32,257 bases of DNA from Treponema sp. (GTDB lineage Bacteria; Spirochaetota; Spirochaetia; Treponematales; Treponemataceae), in contig JAILON010000009.1 in assembly GCA_024690865.1 (NCBI GenBank), positions 1-32,257 of the forward strand, written 5' to 3'. Of the stretch, positions 16,410-25,285 are shown piece by piece; position 1 is the first letter of the stretch; each line of letters begins with the position of its first letter. The translations under genes and the position numbers were made by a program. The notes under the pieces were generated by a model. It ran no database searches and was not told where the DNA came from. It worked only from the letters and a program-made list of their open reading frames with translations.

Positions 16410-16967
16410 GCTCGGCCAGTCTGGGAGCTGGCAAAAGCAGGTTTCGATTCATCCTGATACGGTAAAAAACTACCTTGATTATTTTGAGGATTCATTCTTA
16501 ATCAGCCGTGCCGTCCGTTACGACATAAAGGGGAAAAAATACTTCAGCACACCCTGCAAGTATTATTTTACCGATATAGGGTTTCGCAATGCGAGTCTTC
16601 GCTTCAGGCAGTACGAAGAAACGCATATCATGGAGAATATCATCTACAATGAATTGCTTTCCCGGGGATATTCGGTCGATGTGGGGATAGTGGAACATAC
16701 CGAACGTACTGCTGAACAAAAAAAATCCAAAAGCAGCTTGAGGTTGATTTTGTCTGCAACAAAGGCTACGAGAGGGTTTACATTCAGTCCGCGCTGAACC
16801 TAGCTTCTGAAGAAAAACAGGCGCAGGAACTGCGGCCTCTCCTTTCCATAAAGGACAGCTTCAAGAAGATCGTCATAGTCGCCGGCCTGCAACCAACCTA
16901 TATGAACGACGACGGCATGCTGATACAGAACCTGTTTGATTTTTTATTGGAAGAAAATGCATCCTAA
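16410..16967 (+). pseudogene. DUF4143-type ATPase remnant, 5'-truncated and frameshifted
   Basis: The region reads as the C-terminal half of an AAA_14/DUF4143 ATPase. From 16438 one frame gives QVSIHPDTVKNYLDYFEDSF, ISRAVRYDIKGKKYFSTPCK and YYFTDIGFRNA; after the A8 run at about 16720-16727 the continuation moves to another frame, giving KQLEVDFVCNKG, YERVYIQSALNLASEEKQAQ and FKKIVIVAGLQP to a stop at 16965-16967. The N-terminal Walker domain is absent. A single-base loss in the A-run explains the shift. Confidence 0.85.
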
Positions 16968-16990
16968 AAAATTTGGCTAGCAGGGGCAAG

Positions 16991-17037
16991 CCGCCTACTC
17001 CAAACATGCGTATGTACGCAAAAAATGGAGCAGGCGG
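16991..17037 (-). terminator. Inverted repeat downstream of the DUF4469 gene
   Basis: CCGCCTACTCCA and TGGAGCAGGCGG pair at 11 of 12 positions around a 23-nt loop, directly after the stop of the minus-strand gene. On the minus strand a T-rich run (complement of 16965-16973) follows after a gap, so it may act as a terminator between the convergent remnant and the DUF4469 gene. Confidence 0.45.
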
Positions 17038-17047
17038 CCCGCTTCCG

Positions 17048-17824
17048 TTATACTGCTGTGGCTTCTGCGACCATCACCGGAATGCGGCTCATTCCCGTGA
17101 CGGGGGCTTTAAGCTTCGTCCCGTATCGTTCGGCAACCCGTACGGCCACGAGGTATTTCCTGCCAACCGCCAGCGTGCGGGGCAGATGGAATTCAAGAAG
17201 CCGGTCCGTGTTATGAGTGATAAAGTCATTGGGGACCTTCACCCACTCCTGCTCGTTCAAAGACGGAGCATTTTCACCGTCCACCGGGACAAAGAATATT
17301 CCCCCGGCCTCGCCGCCGACCTTGAGCTTCCTGCCCGTAACCTTCGCACTAAACGTCGCCTTCAAGATACCCTTGTCCTCGCCTTCCTCGGCGACAGGAT
17401 TTTCGATGAGGCTTATCTGCGGGGCAGAATCCACGACCGCCGTCACTGCGGCCGTCACGCCGCGCAGCCGTTCCCTGAGCCTGTCGTTCACGGAAAAGCG
17501 GGCCTCGAACCCGGTCACCCTCTCCGCTTCGGGCGTGAGCGATTTAACGCTCCTGAGGGGCGCGATGTAGAGCTTGCAGATTTCCATGATGTCAACGGAA
17601 AAACCAAGTTCCGCCTGCTCAAGAATTTCCTTCTTCAGCAGCTCCATCGCATGCTCTACTTGATAGCGGTCGATTCCCTTGTTGTGCGCCGCGACCAGAT
17701 CCAGTATCTGGTCGGTCGTCACCGTCTTCCTGGGAACACGCGCAATGTAGGTGTTCTCCCCAAAGTTGCTGGGGGTAAGCGTTACCGCGAAATTCGTCTC
17801 GCGCCTTGTGTCAATGTTTATCAT
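17048..17824 (-). CDS. HU-like DNA-binding domain protein (DUF4469 family)
   Basis: A 258-aa protein of a family common in Treponema and Bacteroidetes. The N-terminal ~110 residues look like an IHF/HU-type fold (YIARVPRKTVTTDQILDLVA, then QVEHAMELLKKEILEQAELG and VDIMEICKLYIAPLRS). The C-terminal half is beta-rich (PQISLIENPV, GILKATFSAKVTGRKLKVGG, YLVAVRVAERYG) and matches the C-terminal domain that gives the family its DUF name. Molecular function is unknown; nucleoid association is inferred. AAGGAG six nt before the ATG supports the start. The tandem repeat array lies upstream of it. Confidence 0.8.
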   Translation of the reverse strand: MINIDTRRETNFAVTLTPSNFGENTYIARVPRKTVTTDQILDLVAAHNKGIDRYQVEHAMELLKKEILEQAELGFSVDIMEICKLYIAPLRSVKSLTPEAERVTGFEARFSVNDRLRERLRGVTAAVTAVVDSAPQISLIENPVAEEGEDKGILKATFSAKVTGRKLKVGGEAGGIFFVPVDGENAPSLNEQEWVKVPNDFITHNTDRLLEFHLPRTLAVGRKYLVAVRVAERYGTKLKAPVTGMSRIPVMVAEATAV

Positions 17825-17900
17825 AAAAAACTCCTTAGGCCAGGGACATGTAATTTTCCGTGCCCTCCGGGCTTACGGTTTGGTTGTCCCTGCCTGCTGA

Positions 17901-17937
17901 CAATCTACCATATCCAAACGACGCGTTTTGTAGATTG
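17901..17937. repeat. 8-bp inverted repeat between the DUF4469 gene and the repeat array
   Basis: CAATCTAC (17901-17908) and GTAGATTG (17930-17937) are perfect inverted repeats with a 21-nt centre that itself contains an ACGCGT palindrome. It borders the 23-bp array and may be an operator or hairpin. Confidence 0.5.
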
Positions 17938-17947
17938 TAGTCCACAC

Positions 17948-18248
17948 AGTCCACGGACTTGCATACAGTCAGTCTACGAACTTGTGTATAGTCAATCCAC
18001 GGACCTGTGTATAGCCAGTCCACAGACTTGCTGTACAGGCAATCCACGGACTTGTTGTACAGTCAGTCCACGAACTTGCGCATAGGCAGTCCACGGACTT
18101 GCGTACAGGCAGTCCACGGACTTGTGTATAGGCAGTCCACAAACTTGTGTATAGTCAGTCCACGGACTTGCGTACAGGCAGTCCACGGACTTGTGTACAG
18201 ACAGTCCTCGGACTTGTGTACAGACAGTCCACGGACTTGCGTATAAGC
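17948..18248. repeat. 13-copy imperfect tandem array of a 23-bp unit
   Basis: Thirteen contiguous units begin AGTCCACGGACTTG and end in variants of TATAGGC or TACAGGC; eleven are 23 bp and two are 24 bp, giving exactly 301 bp. Each unit holds the short palindrome AGTCC-AC-GGACT. There are no unique spacers, so this is not a CRISPR array. As the unit is not a multiple of 3, open frames run through it on both strands (such as repeated QSTDL), but none has a ribosome binding site. Most of the 17825-18397 intergenic region is this array. Confidence 0.95.
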
Positions 18249-18283
18249 TGAACCGGCTACAGGCGGGCACTAAAACTTCTGGA

Positions 18284-18320
18284 AAAACTGTCAACTGCCC
18301 CGATGCATGACACTTGTCAA
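18284..18320 (+). promoter_or_regulatory. Degenerate promoter-like element with TGACA-CT-TGTCA inverted repeat
   Basis: AAAACTGTCAACTGCCCC resembles the start of elements A-C but the CTTGTATA block is replaced by ATGACACTTGTCAATGG, which contains a 5-bp inverted repeat (18308-18319). It lies ~80 nt upstream of the helicase gene. Confidence 0.3.
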
Positions 18321-18353
18321 TGGTAGGCAGGGAGAGAGCCGCAACAAAAACAC

Positions 18354-18391
18354 TTGATTTTTTAGGTAGATAAGTCTAATATATAAGAAGG
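18354..18391 (+). promoter_or_regulatory. Promoter and ribosome binding site of the helicase operon
   Basis: TTGATT (18354-18359) and TAATAT (18377-18382) are 17 nt apart, followed by AAGAAGG (18385-18391) six nt before the ATG at 18398. This is the only promoter-like sequence apparent ahead of the five-gene operon. Confidence 0.5.
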
Positions 18392-18397
18392 CAATGT

Positions 18398-21300
18398 ATG
18401 ACCGAGAATATAAGTATTTGTATCCGCTCTAACTCTGGGGAAAGGGGATACAAACGGCGTAATGAAAATGTAGAGAACTTGCTCGCGTATGCGCCAAAAC
18501 TGAAAGAACTCAAAACAGAAAACCTCTTTGATTCCATGCTACAGGAAATTTTCCCCGCTGGATTCACAAAAAGATTTTTCCTCCGTAACATGACCGCATC
18601 AAGTGAAAGAATTGCATTTGGGCTTCGCCCGGTACGCACGGAAGGTGATTTTTGCGAGCGTTACCTTGCCGAAAATGAGACCTTGCTGTTCCTTGGGCAT
18701 TATCATATTGGAACATGCTATATAGATTCAATACAAATTGTGCAGGAAACGAGTCAACAAGATTATGAGGATAAATTGGAACTTTCTATATCAGCTCGTC
18801 CCGTTCCAGATAAACCGGAGTTTTTGGATGCTATAGCCAAGCTCAAATCACTCAAAGAGGACGCCATAAAGAAGCTTGGCGAATGGCAAGACTACCTGAG
18901 ATGGAGACGGGAAATTGCCAACAAGCAGATTCATGGGGCTAAATACTTCAATTTTGAGTATAACAAGGATACCAACTGCCTTACATTTGGCCTGATTTTT
19001 GAATCAAAAGATGCTTTTGACAAGGAGAAGCGTTATCTCAAACGCAATGCCTGTATTTACAACAACCGCATTTCCCTTGATCTATGGAAGTTCCACTATG
19101 ACAGAGACATACGTTACATTGACAGAACTGATTTAGGTTCCTTCCAGGGGTTTTCCAATGAGCATGAGTTATTTGGAAATGCTGTCGAAAATCCAGACAA
19201 AACGCATCCTCATCCAAGTTCACCTGATCAGGACCAAGCTATAGATGACACCAGCAAAGTCCAATTCTCAGAGGAAGATTTGAAGGAGCAGTTCAAAAGC
19301 GCATACATCGTTCATGCACAGTATAAACTGCCAGATGAGTTGCTGAAGAATTTAGACAACGATGATGAAGCCCCTTCAGAGGATGATTATGAAGAGATAG
19401 AAAACCATCTCTCTGACCTTCCCAAGAATGGATTCGTCGCTCTTTCTGCGGCAGGGGAATTTGCCCTTATCAAACGCTTTGAGACAGCGATACAGGATTT
19501 ACGCAACGGGAACTGCTATTCGCAGACACTCATCAATTGGCTTTTTGATGTGAAAAAAGCTACTATTCCCACAAAAGAAACGGCAGAAATAACAGAATGG
19601 ACTAATCCAAGGATCGCTGACAACGAGGATCAGAAACTTGCAGTAGAAAAAGCCCTGAATGCAGAGGAGCTTTTCCTGCTTCAAGGGCCTCCTGGAACAG
19701 GAAAAACGACCGTCATTGCTGAGATAATATACCAATTCGCAAGAAAAGGTCTTCGTGTCCTTGTTTCCTCCCAATCCAACGACGCCGTGGATAATGCCCT
19801 CGACAGGCTTTCAAACAATCCTTCTGTCCGGGCAATCCGACTTGGTGGACGTAGCGGAGGAAAGAAAAAGCGGAAAAACGGTGAAGAGCAGGAATGCAAA
19901 TACATCGAAAAAGACGCATTGAAGTATTATTATAAATCGCTTTCTCAATCCATTTCCTCAAGATTTCTCGATGACTGGAAGAAAAACGATGAAGAAATTT
20001 GTCAGCACCAAAAAGACTTACGTGACATTTCTTTCTTGCAGAAAGATTTGGATTCGCTTCGTAGTCAGATTGCTGAAATCAAGGGAAAATTGGATTCAGA
20101 AAACGCAGCCTACAATGCTGTCGTTGCCAAACTTAAAGAAATTGAAGACGCTGAATCTGACAAAGAAAATCTTCGAAGAAAATTTGAGTCGTTCAAATCT
20201 TTTACAGACAGCGGAAAACCGTATGAAGTTCTCCCTGATGAGTTTAACTCGATTCTTTCTGATAATCTTGGCAATGTAAGAACATTTTCTGAGAACAACG
20301 GAATAAAAATACCAGACAATTTCATTTCCGCACATCTGCTTGTTACAAAAGAACTCAAAAATCTGCTTGATAATCTGAAAAAAACAAATTCTATAGGCAA
20401 TGCAAACTCTGAACTTGAAAATCTAAATGCAAAGATTGAATTATGCAGAAAGGAAATGTCTGAAGCCTTTGAATCTGATGATTTGGAGAAAAGCCACGCT
20501 AAAAAAGAAGAACTTGATAAATTGAAACTAAAACGAGACAAGCTTAAAATGCTCGGCGGATTGGAACTGTCAGCAGAAATCCGAAAAGTTTTTTCTGATG
20601 ATTTGCAAAACCGCTGCAAATCTGACAAAAATTTTGCGATCTCTTTGCTCGAAACTATTTACAACCAATGGAATGCCGCAGTTTGTTCCGCACAAAGCAA
20701 AATGCAGGATTCATTCAGTCCCGAATCATCAGATGAGCTGAAAACTTTGTCGGAACAAAAAAATACTCTCGAAGGAAAAATCAACACTCTCAAAAAGGAG
20801 CTTTCCGATAATCAGAACCAGCGCAATACGAAACAGAAGCAAATCCGCGAAATACGCACACGACATAACGTTTCGGAAGATACCAATGACATTAAGTTAG
20901 AGGAAATGATAAACTCCCGCTTGCAGGAATTGCAGACAGCGCAGAAAGAATCAAAATTGCTCCGTACAACATTCGGCAGTACGATGCAGGACTTCTGCAA
21001 GAAACTTGATGATGAACATTCGTATAAATATGACAATGAATACTTTCTGGACAGCTACATCAATTCATGCAATGTCGTAGGAATCTCTTGTACGAACAAC
21101 ATGAAGGACCTTTCTGAGAAAGGTTTTGACAATTTTGACGTCGTGATTATAGACGAAGTGAGCAAGGCGACTCCCCCGGAGCTTCTTATCCCGCTTATGA
21201 AAGCAGGGAAAGTAATTCTTGTAGGCGACCACCGCCAGCTTCCTCCGATGTTCGAGGAGCATGAGAAGTCATACAAAGAGATGATAGACGATTTGAGCGA

Positions 21301-22234
21301 AGACGAGACAGACCTAAAAGAAGTCTTCACCGAAGACAACTTCAAGAAGTTCAAGAACATGGTCACTGCCTCGCTTTTTAAATCCTATTTTGAACAGGCA
21401 GATTGCAAGATAAAACACTCACTTTTGACTCAGTACCGCATGCACTCCGACATAATGAATGTAATCAACCGATTTTATGATGGTAGATTACGCTCTGGAC
21501 TTTCGACAGGTGAGGAAAATTGGGAAAAAGCACACAGCCTTACGATAAAAGGGCTTGACGGCTCATCGTTCATCCAGCAGAAAAACCACGTCTACTGGAT
21601 TGACTCCTCATTTTTACCGAGCGGAACGCCAATATACGAAACATTCCGGGAAAACAGCACCTCGGCCTGTAATGTTTTGGAAAAATATCTCATTGTGGAA
21701 CTGCTCAAGAAAATCGCCAGCGAGTATAAGAAGAACGGCAGATCTAAAGACAATTCTATATCAATCGGAGTAATCAGCTTCTACCTGAGACAGGTGAATG
21801 AAATTCGTGCCGCTGTAAAGAAGGTTCGTGACTCCAAAGAATTCAGCTCAGACTTTGATTCGCTTAACATTGACGTAAATACGGTTGACCGATTCCAAGG
21901 TAAAGAGAAAAACATAATAATCACCAGCCTTGTCCGCAACAACAAGTTCGGCAGAACATCAAAGCATGTTGTTACCTATGAACGAATAAACGTCGCTTTT
22001 TCCCGTGCTCAAAACCTGCTGTTCATAGTTGGTGCAGAACATACGTACGGAAAACTCGACATCACGATTCCTAAAATGGATTCAGAAGGGGAACTTACAT
22101 TGCCGGTTTACAAGACTGTCATCGATGAATTGAAGCGCAAAAACTGCTTTGCAGAGGCAAGAAAACTGATTCCAACAGGACTTGAAAAGGCAATACTCGA
22201 TGAGTACAAAGCAATGGGTGGAAACAGGAGCTGA
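18398..22234 (+). CDS. Superfamily 1 helicase (UPF1/Dna2-like) with long coiled-coil insertion
   Basis: A 1278-aa ATP-dependent nucleic-acid helicase, first gene of the AT-rich operon. The N-terminal ~410 residues are a family-specific region. The helicase core has motif I GPPGTGKT (430-437), Ia SSQSNDAVDNAL, motif II DEVSKA (919-924), motif III GDHRQLPP, motif IV-like QYRMHSDI, motif V TVDRFQGKE (1162-1170) and motif VI INVAFSRAQ (1197-1205), all intact. Between motifs Ia and II about 440 residues are inserted, mostly heptad-rich coiled coil (roughly 530-880), as in some SF1B nucleic-acid helicases of defence loci. Lysine and AT-rich codon use differ sharply from flanking GC-rich genes. The substrate (DNA or RNA) is not evident. 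Confidence 0.9.
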   Translation: MTENISICIRSNSGERGYKRRNENVENLLAYAPKLKELKTENLFDSMLQEIFPAGFTKRFFLRNMTASSERIAFGLRPVRTEGDFCERYLAENETLLFLGHYHIGTCYIDSIQIVQETSQQDYEDKLELSISARPVPDKPEFLDAIAKLKSLKEDAIKKLGEWQDYLRWRREIANKQIHGAKYFNFEYNKDTNCLTFGLIFESKDAFDKEKRYLKRNACIYNNRISLDLWKFHYDRDIRYIDRTDLGSFQGFSNEHELFGNAVENPDKTHPHPSSPDQDQAIDDTSKVQFSEEDLKEQFKSAYIVHAQYKLPDELLKNLDNDDEAPSEDDYEEIENHLSDLPKNGFVALSAAGEFALIKRFETAIQDLRNGNCYSQTLINWLFDVKKATIPTKETAEITEWTNPRIADNEDQKLAVEKALNAEELFLLQGPPGTGKTTVIAEIIYQFARKGLRVLVSSQSNDAVDNALDRLSNNPSVRAIRLGGRSGGKKKRKNGEEQECKYIEKDALKYYYKSLSQSISSRFLDDWKKNDEEICQHQKDLRDISFLQKDLDSLRSQIAEIKGKLDSENAAYNAVVAKLKEIEDAESDKENLRRKFESFKSFTDSGKPYEVLPDEFNSILSDNLGNVRTFSENNGIKIPDNFISAHLLVTKELKNLLDNLKKTNSIGNANSELENLNAKIELCRKEMSEAFESDDLEKSHAKKEELDKLKLKRDKLKMLGGLELSAEIRKVFSDDLQNRCKSDKNFAISLLETIYNQWNAAVCSAQSKMQDSFSPESSDELKTLSEQKNTLEGKINTLKKELSDNQNQRNTKQKQIREIRTRHNVSEDTNDIKLEEMINSRLQELQTAQKESKLLRTTFGSTMQDFCKKLDDEHSYKYDNEYFLDSYINSCNVVGISCTNNMKDLSEKGFDNFDVVIIDEVSKATPPELLIPLMKAGKVILVGDHRQLPPMFEEHEKSYKEMIDDLSEDETDLKEVFTEDNFKKFKNMVTASLFKSYFEQADCKIKHSLLTQYRMHSDIMNVINRFYDGRLRSGLSTGEENWEKAHSLTIKGLDGSSFIQQKNHVYWIDSSFLPSGTPIYETFRENSTSACNVLEKYLIVELLKKIASEYKKNGRSKDNSISIGVISFYLRQVNEIRAAVKKVRDSKEFSSDFDSLNIDVNTVDRFQGKEKNIIITSLVRNNKFGRTSKHVVTYERINVAFSRAQNLLFIVGAEHTYGKLDITIPKMDSEGELTLPVYKTVIDELKRKNCFAEARKLIPTGLEKAILDEYKAMGGNRS

Positions 22235-22238
22235 AAGA

Positions 22239-24161
22239 ATGGAAGTTTGCGAAGAGATAATCTCATATCCGTTTATAAAATACAATACAAGCGTTTCTCA
22301 TGTTACTCCCAGACTTTCCACGACATTCGAATGGCTTTTTCTGGAAGCACTGATAAAGTCAGAAGGAACTGTATTTCAGTCCGAAAATTTACAAAATTTC
22401 TTTCACCGTTATTTTAGGATTGACAACCCAGAGAAACTCATAAAACCGATTCTCAAACAGCTGTATGATTTACGGGCTGTCACCTGTGAAAAACTGACCG
22501 ATGAGATTCCTCTTTCTGAAATTGCACTCAGCGATGTACGGGTTTTACCCATCGGAAAAGAAATGCAGCACAAAGGACTTTTGCCAGGAGCACATTCTGA
22601 CGACAGGCTTGATGTCGTTTACGATGTATCCCAGAAGAAACTTGTCTCGGACAGGAACAAACTGACTTCGGAACCTAAAGGAAATTATATTTCTATCGAG
22701 AAAACGATTTTCCCAGAACGGCTTGTCCGTGAGTACATAGAAAACATGCGTTTCCTCAAAATCCCTGATGGTAAAACCAAGAAAGGACAAAAAAACAAGC
22801 AACAGAGGCTTGATTGGCTAAAGGATAACACGGAAATTGTCTCCATTACACCAACAAAGACGGAGACAGTTTTTGACAACATTTCTCACAAAGTTCAATT
22901 AAAAGACGGACAGGACGGACTTGTCTGGAAAATCGAAGACAACAAGATTATTGAGCTGGAAGAAACCAGCCTTAACCAGTTCAGCAACGTGCCTCCCCAG
23001 AATCTTACAGGCTGCCCTGTATCCGATATTACGAAGCCCGACGAGGAGATTAACCAGATAATCCTGTTCAAAGACTTGAACAAACACATTCAAATACATT
23101 TGCACAATGAACAATATAAGACAAGCATTGTTGAAAAATCATTCTTTCAGGAAGGAGACTATGCCAGCAAAAACAAGAAGAAATCTGGCCGTGGCATAAT
23201 CGTATTCAATACAGGCTTGTTTTCAACAACAATTGACGCAGGTGTTCTCATTGTCAGGATTCCAGAAAAGCTTAGCACATCAAAGTATATCTACATAAAT
23301 GAAAAATTCAGTATCAATGCTGAAAAGTTTTCTGTTAAGGCCGGAATGACATCAAAGGAAATAACTTTCGCCTATACCCCTAAAAAGAAAAATCCTAACA
23401 TCACTAAATTTATACTATATATCGTTGAAAAGTATTATATGCGGGACGAATCTGTTCTGTTTCTCTTGAATGAGGAAAACGGCTTGAAAAATGAATTTCA
23501 AACTTATTTTGAAAAACTTATTTCAAATTGCACTGTGAAAGAAAAAGCAAATCGGATAAACGAATTGAATCAGCAAAGCATGAAACTGACTGGCAAAAAA
23601 TGCGTTTCTGACGAAACTGTGTTCAATCTGATCATCAATAAGGAAGAGATTAAGCAGAATGTTACGGATTTTTCCTCGGCAAGAAAAGTTTTAGAAGAAT
23701 ATTCTTCAATTCCTATTGTCAAAAATCAAGTTTCGCGAGATTTTCTAAAAACAGTGCTAGAATCGCTTGATCCAACAGATTCTGTCGAAGAAATTTGGCA
23801 ACTGATTGATTTTATCAAGCAAAAAACACCTGATTCTCTTGGGTCCCTTGATAAACAGGGTATTTTAGGAAAACTTTATTCTACAAAAGCAAAAAACAAC
23901 TGTTTTGAAAAAGCATTTTCAAATGGTTTGAATTCAGCTCATTGTGATTTTGAGGAAAGGGTCTTAAATCTTGCAACCTGGTATCAAAAGATAAAATCTA
24001 TATCTGATGAAAAGAAGTTAAAAGATGCCCTGAACGCATGGAAAAACAATTTCGGGAATCTAAGAAAGCATTATGGCACTATAGAATTTGCAGAAAAATA
24101 CAATCGGGAAATTGAATCTAAGTTTTCTGAAATCAGAAGCATAAACGGAGGAAAAAGATGA
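22239..24161 (+). CDS. Unknown 640-aa protein of the helicase-ClpB operon
   Basis: No family recognised. It starts four nt after the helicase stop, with GGAG eight nt before the ATG at 22239; alternative starts at 22182 (TTG) and 22200 lie inside the helicase gene. Residues ~20-90 look helical with a winged-helix flavour (TTFEWLFLEALIKSEGTVFQ; LIKPILKQLYDLRAVTCEKL). A beta-rich central part (about 230-400) includes GRGIIVFNTGLFSTTIDAG; the C-terminal ~230 residues are helical. No transmembrane segment or catalytic motif is clear. The tight spacing with ATPase genes on both sides makes it an integral component, perhaps a specificity or adaptor subunit. Confidence 0.8.
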   Translation: MEVCEEIISYPFIKYNTSVSHVTPRLSTTFEWLFLEALIKSEGTVFQSENLQNFFHRYFRIDNPEKLIKPILKQLYDLRAVTCEKLTDEIPLSEIALSDVRVLPIGKEMQHKGLLPGAHSDDRLDVVYDVSQKKLVSDRNKLTSEPKGNYISIEKTIFPERLVREYIENMRFLKIPDGKTKKGQKNKQQRLDWLKDNTEIVSITPTKTETVFDNISHKVQLKDGQDGLVWKIEDNKIIELEETSLNQFSNVPPQNLTGCPVSDITKPDEEINQIILFKDLNKHIQIHLHNEQYKTSIVEKSFFQEGDYASKNKKKSGRGIIVFNTGLFSTTIDAGVLIVRIPEKLSTSKYIYINEKFSINAEKFSVKAGMTSKEITFAYTPKKKNPNITKFILYIVEKYYMRDESVLFLLNEENGLKNEFQTYFEKLISNCTVKEKANRINELNQQSMKLTGKKCVSDETVFNLIINKEEIKQNVTDFSSARKVLEEYSSIPIVKNQVSRDFLKTVLESLDPTDSVEEIWQLIDFIKQKTPDSLGSLDKQGILGKLYSTKAKNNCFEKAFSNGLNSAHCDFEERVLNLATWYQKIKSISDEKKLKDALNAWKNNFGNLRKHYGTIEFAEKYNREIESKFSEIRSINGGKR

Positions 24162-25285
24162 GCCACGAGTATAACGCAAGGTATGAACTTGAGCGCAAAC
24201 GCCGAGAGGAACTAAAGCGGAAGCGGGCTGCTGAATTTTCAGAAAAAGCGTACAAAGAAATTTTTGCACGTTACGAGCAAATGAAGAATGCTGAATATGA
24301 TTCATTTGTGCCAAGTGAAATGGGTGAACTTTCCCAAAATATAAAAAATATAGAGCAATTATTGCAGACAGATATTTTTGAAGCCAGAAGATTATGCTAT
24401 CAAGCTCAAGACTCTTTGAGCTCCATGGACTTTCTTGTTCGTGCTGCAAAAGAAGAGTTTACTCGACAGGAACGACTCCGTTATGAAGAAATTCAGCGAA
24501 AAAAAGCAGAAGCGAAATCAAAACTAGAACAAGCGTTTTATACACAGCTAGGCGAAATTAAAGATCCTGCCGTAGCAAATTTTGCGATTCAAGATTTGGA
24601 AAGCATAAAATCAAAAATTCAAAGCGAGGCGATTTCTTCAAAAGAAGAGCTTGCACAGCAACTCAAAATTGTTTGTGGTCAGGCGAATGAAAAGGCGAGA
24701 AAATGGAAAGAAGAAAGACTTGCAAAAGAAAAAATTGCAATTCTTTCAACTCAAATTGACTCTGCAATCAAAGCTACAGAAAGCGAAAAATTTGAAAATG
24801 ATGACAACAAGAATAAGCTCGTCAATAAAATGAAAACCTTAAAAGATTCTCTTACGGCAGAATCGTCAGAATCTGAAATTGCAGAAAAAATTAACATAAT
24901 GCGTTCATCTGTTGATGATTCTTTAATAGATGAAGAAGTTCGCCGTGAGACTGTAAAGGCGATTGTGAAAGAACTGAAATCTCAGGAATTTACGGTTGAA
25001 AAGCCACAGATTTTCGGAACAGGCAAAGATTCCTATGTACTTATAAAGGCGAAAAAGCCGTCTGGAAAACAGGCAACTTGCAAAATTAGCCTTGAGGGAA
25101 AACTGAACTATCGTTTTGATAAATATGAGGGAATGACTTGCCTTAAAGATATTGAAAAATTTAATGTAGATTTGGAAAAAATCTATTCTGTAAAATTTTC
25201 TGATGAACGTGTAATCTGGGAAAATCCAGACAAACTCTCAAGAACTCAAGAATCTTCTAGCGACACACAAAGGAGAAATATGTAA
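24158..25285 (+). CDS. Coiled-coil protein of the helicase-ClpB operon
   Basis: A 375-aa protein, about residues 1-250 of which are almost entirely charged helix and coiled coil (EYNARYELERKRREELKRKR at the start; long Lys/Glu/Ala heptads). Residues ~275-350 form a compact alpha/beta segment (GTGKDSYVLIKAKKPSGKQA; CKISLEGKLNYRFDKYEGMT). The C-terminus is Ser/Gln-rich. ATGA overlap with the upstream stop and a GGAGGAAAA site show translational coupling. It has no enzymatic motif; a scaffold or adaptor role is inferred from its position between the unknown protein and the AAA+ ATPase. Confidence 0.8.
   Translation: MSHEYNARYELERKRREELKRKRAAEFSEKAYKEIFARYEQMKNAEYDSFVPSEMGELSQNIKNIEQLLQTDIFEARRLCYQAQDSLSSMDFLVRAAKEEFTRQERLRYEEIQRKKAEAKSKLEQAFYTQLGEIKDPAVANFAIQDLESIKSKIQSEAISSKEELAQQLKIVCGQANEKARKWKEERLAKEKIAILSTQIDSAIKATESEKFENDDNKNKLVNKMKTLKDSLTAESSESEIAEKINIMRSSVDDSLIDEEVRRETVKAIVKELKSQEFTVEKPQIFGTGKDSYVLIKAKKPSGKQATCKISLEGKLNYRFDKYEGMTCLKDIEKFNVDLEKIYSVKFSDERVIWENPDKLSRTQESSSDTQRRNM

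Noticed and set aside
17948..18248. Possible CRISPR array
   Set aside because: Units are contiguous with no unique spacers and no cas genes are present.
18007..18294. ORFs through the 23-bp array on both strands (QSTDL and KSVDCLY repeats)
   Set aside because: Open frames arise from the repeat unit; no start signals and no non-repeat domain.
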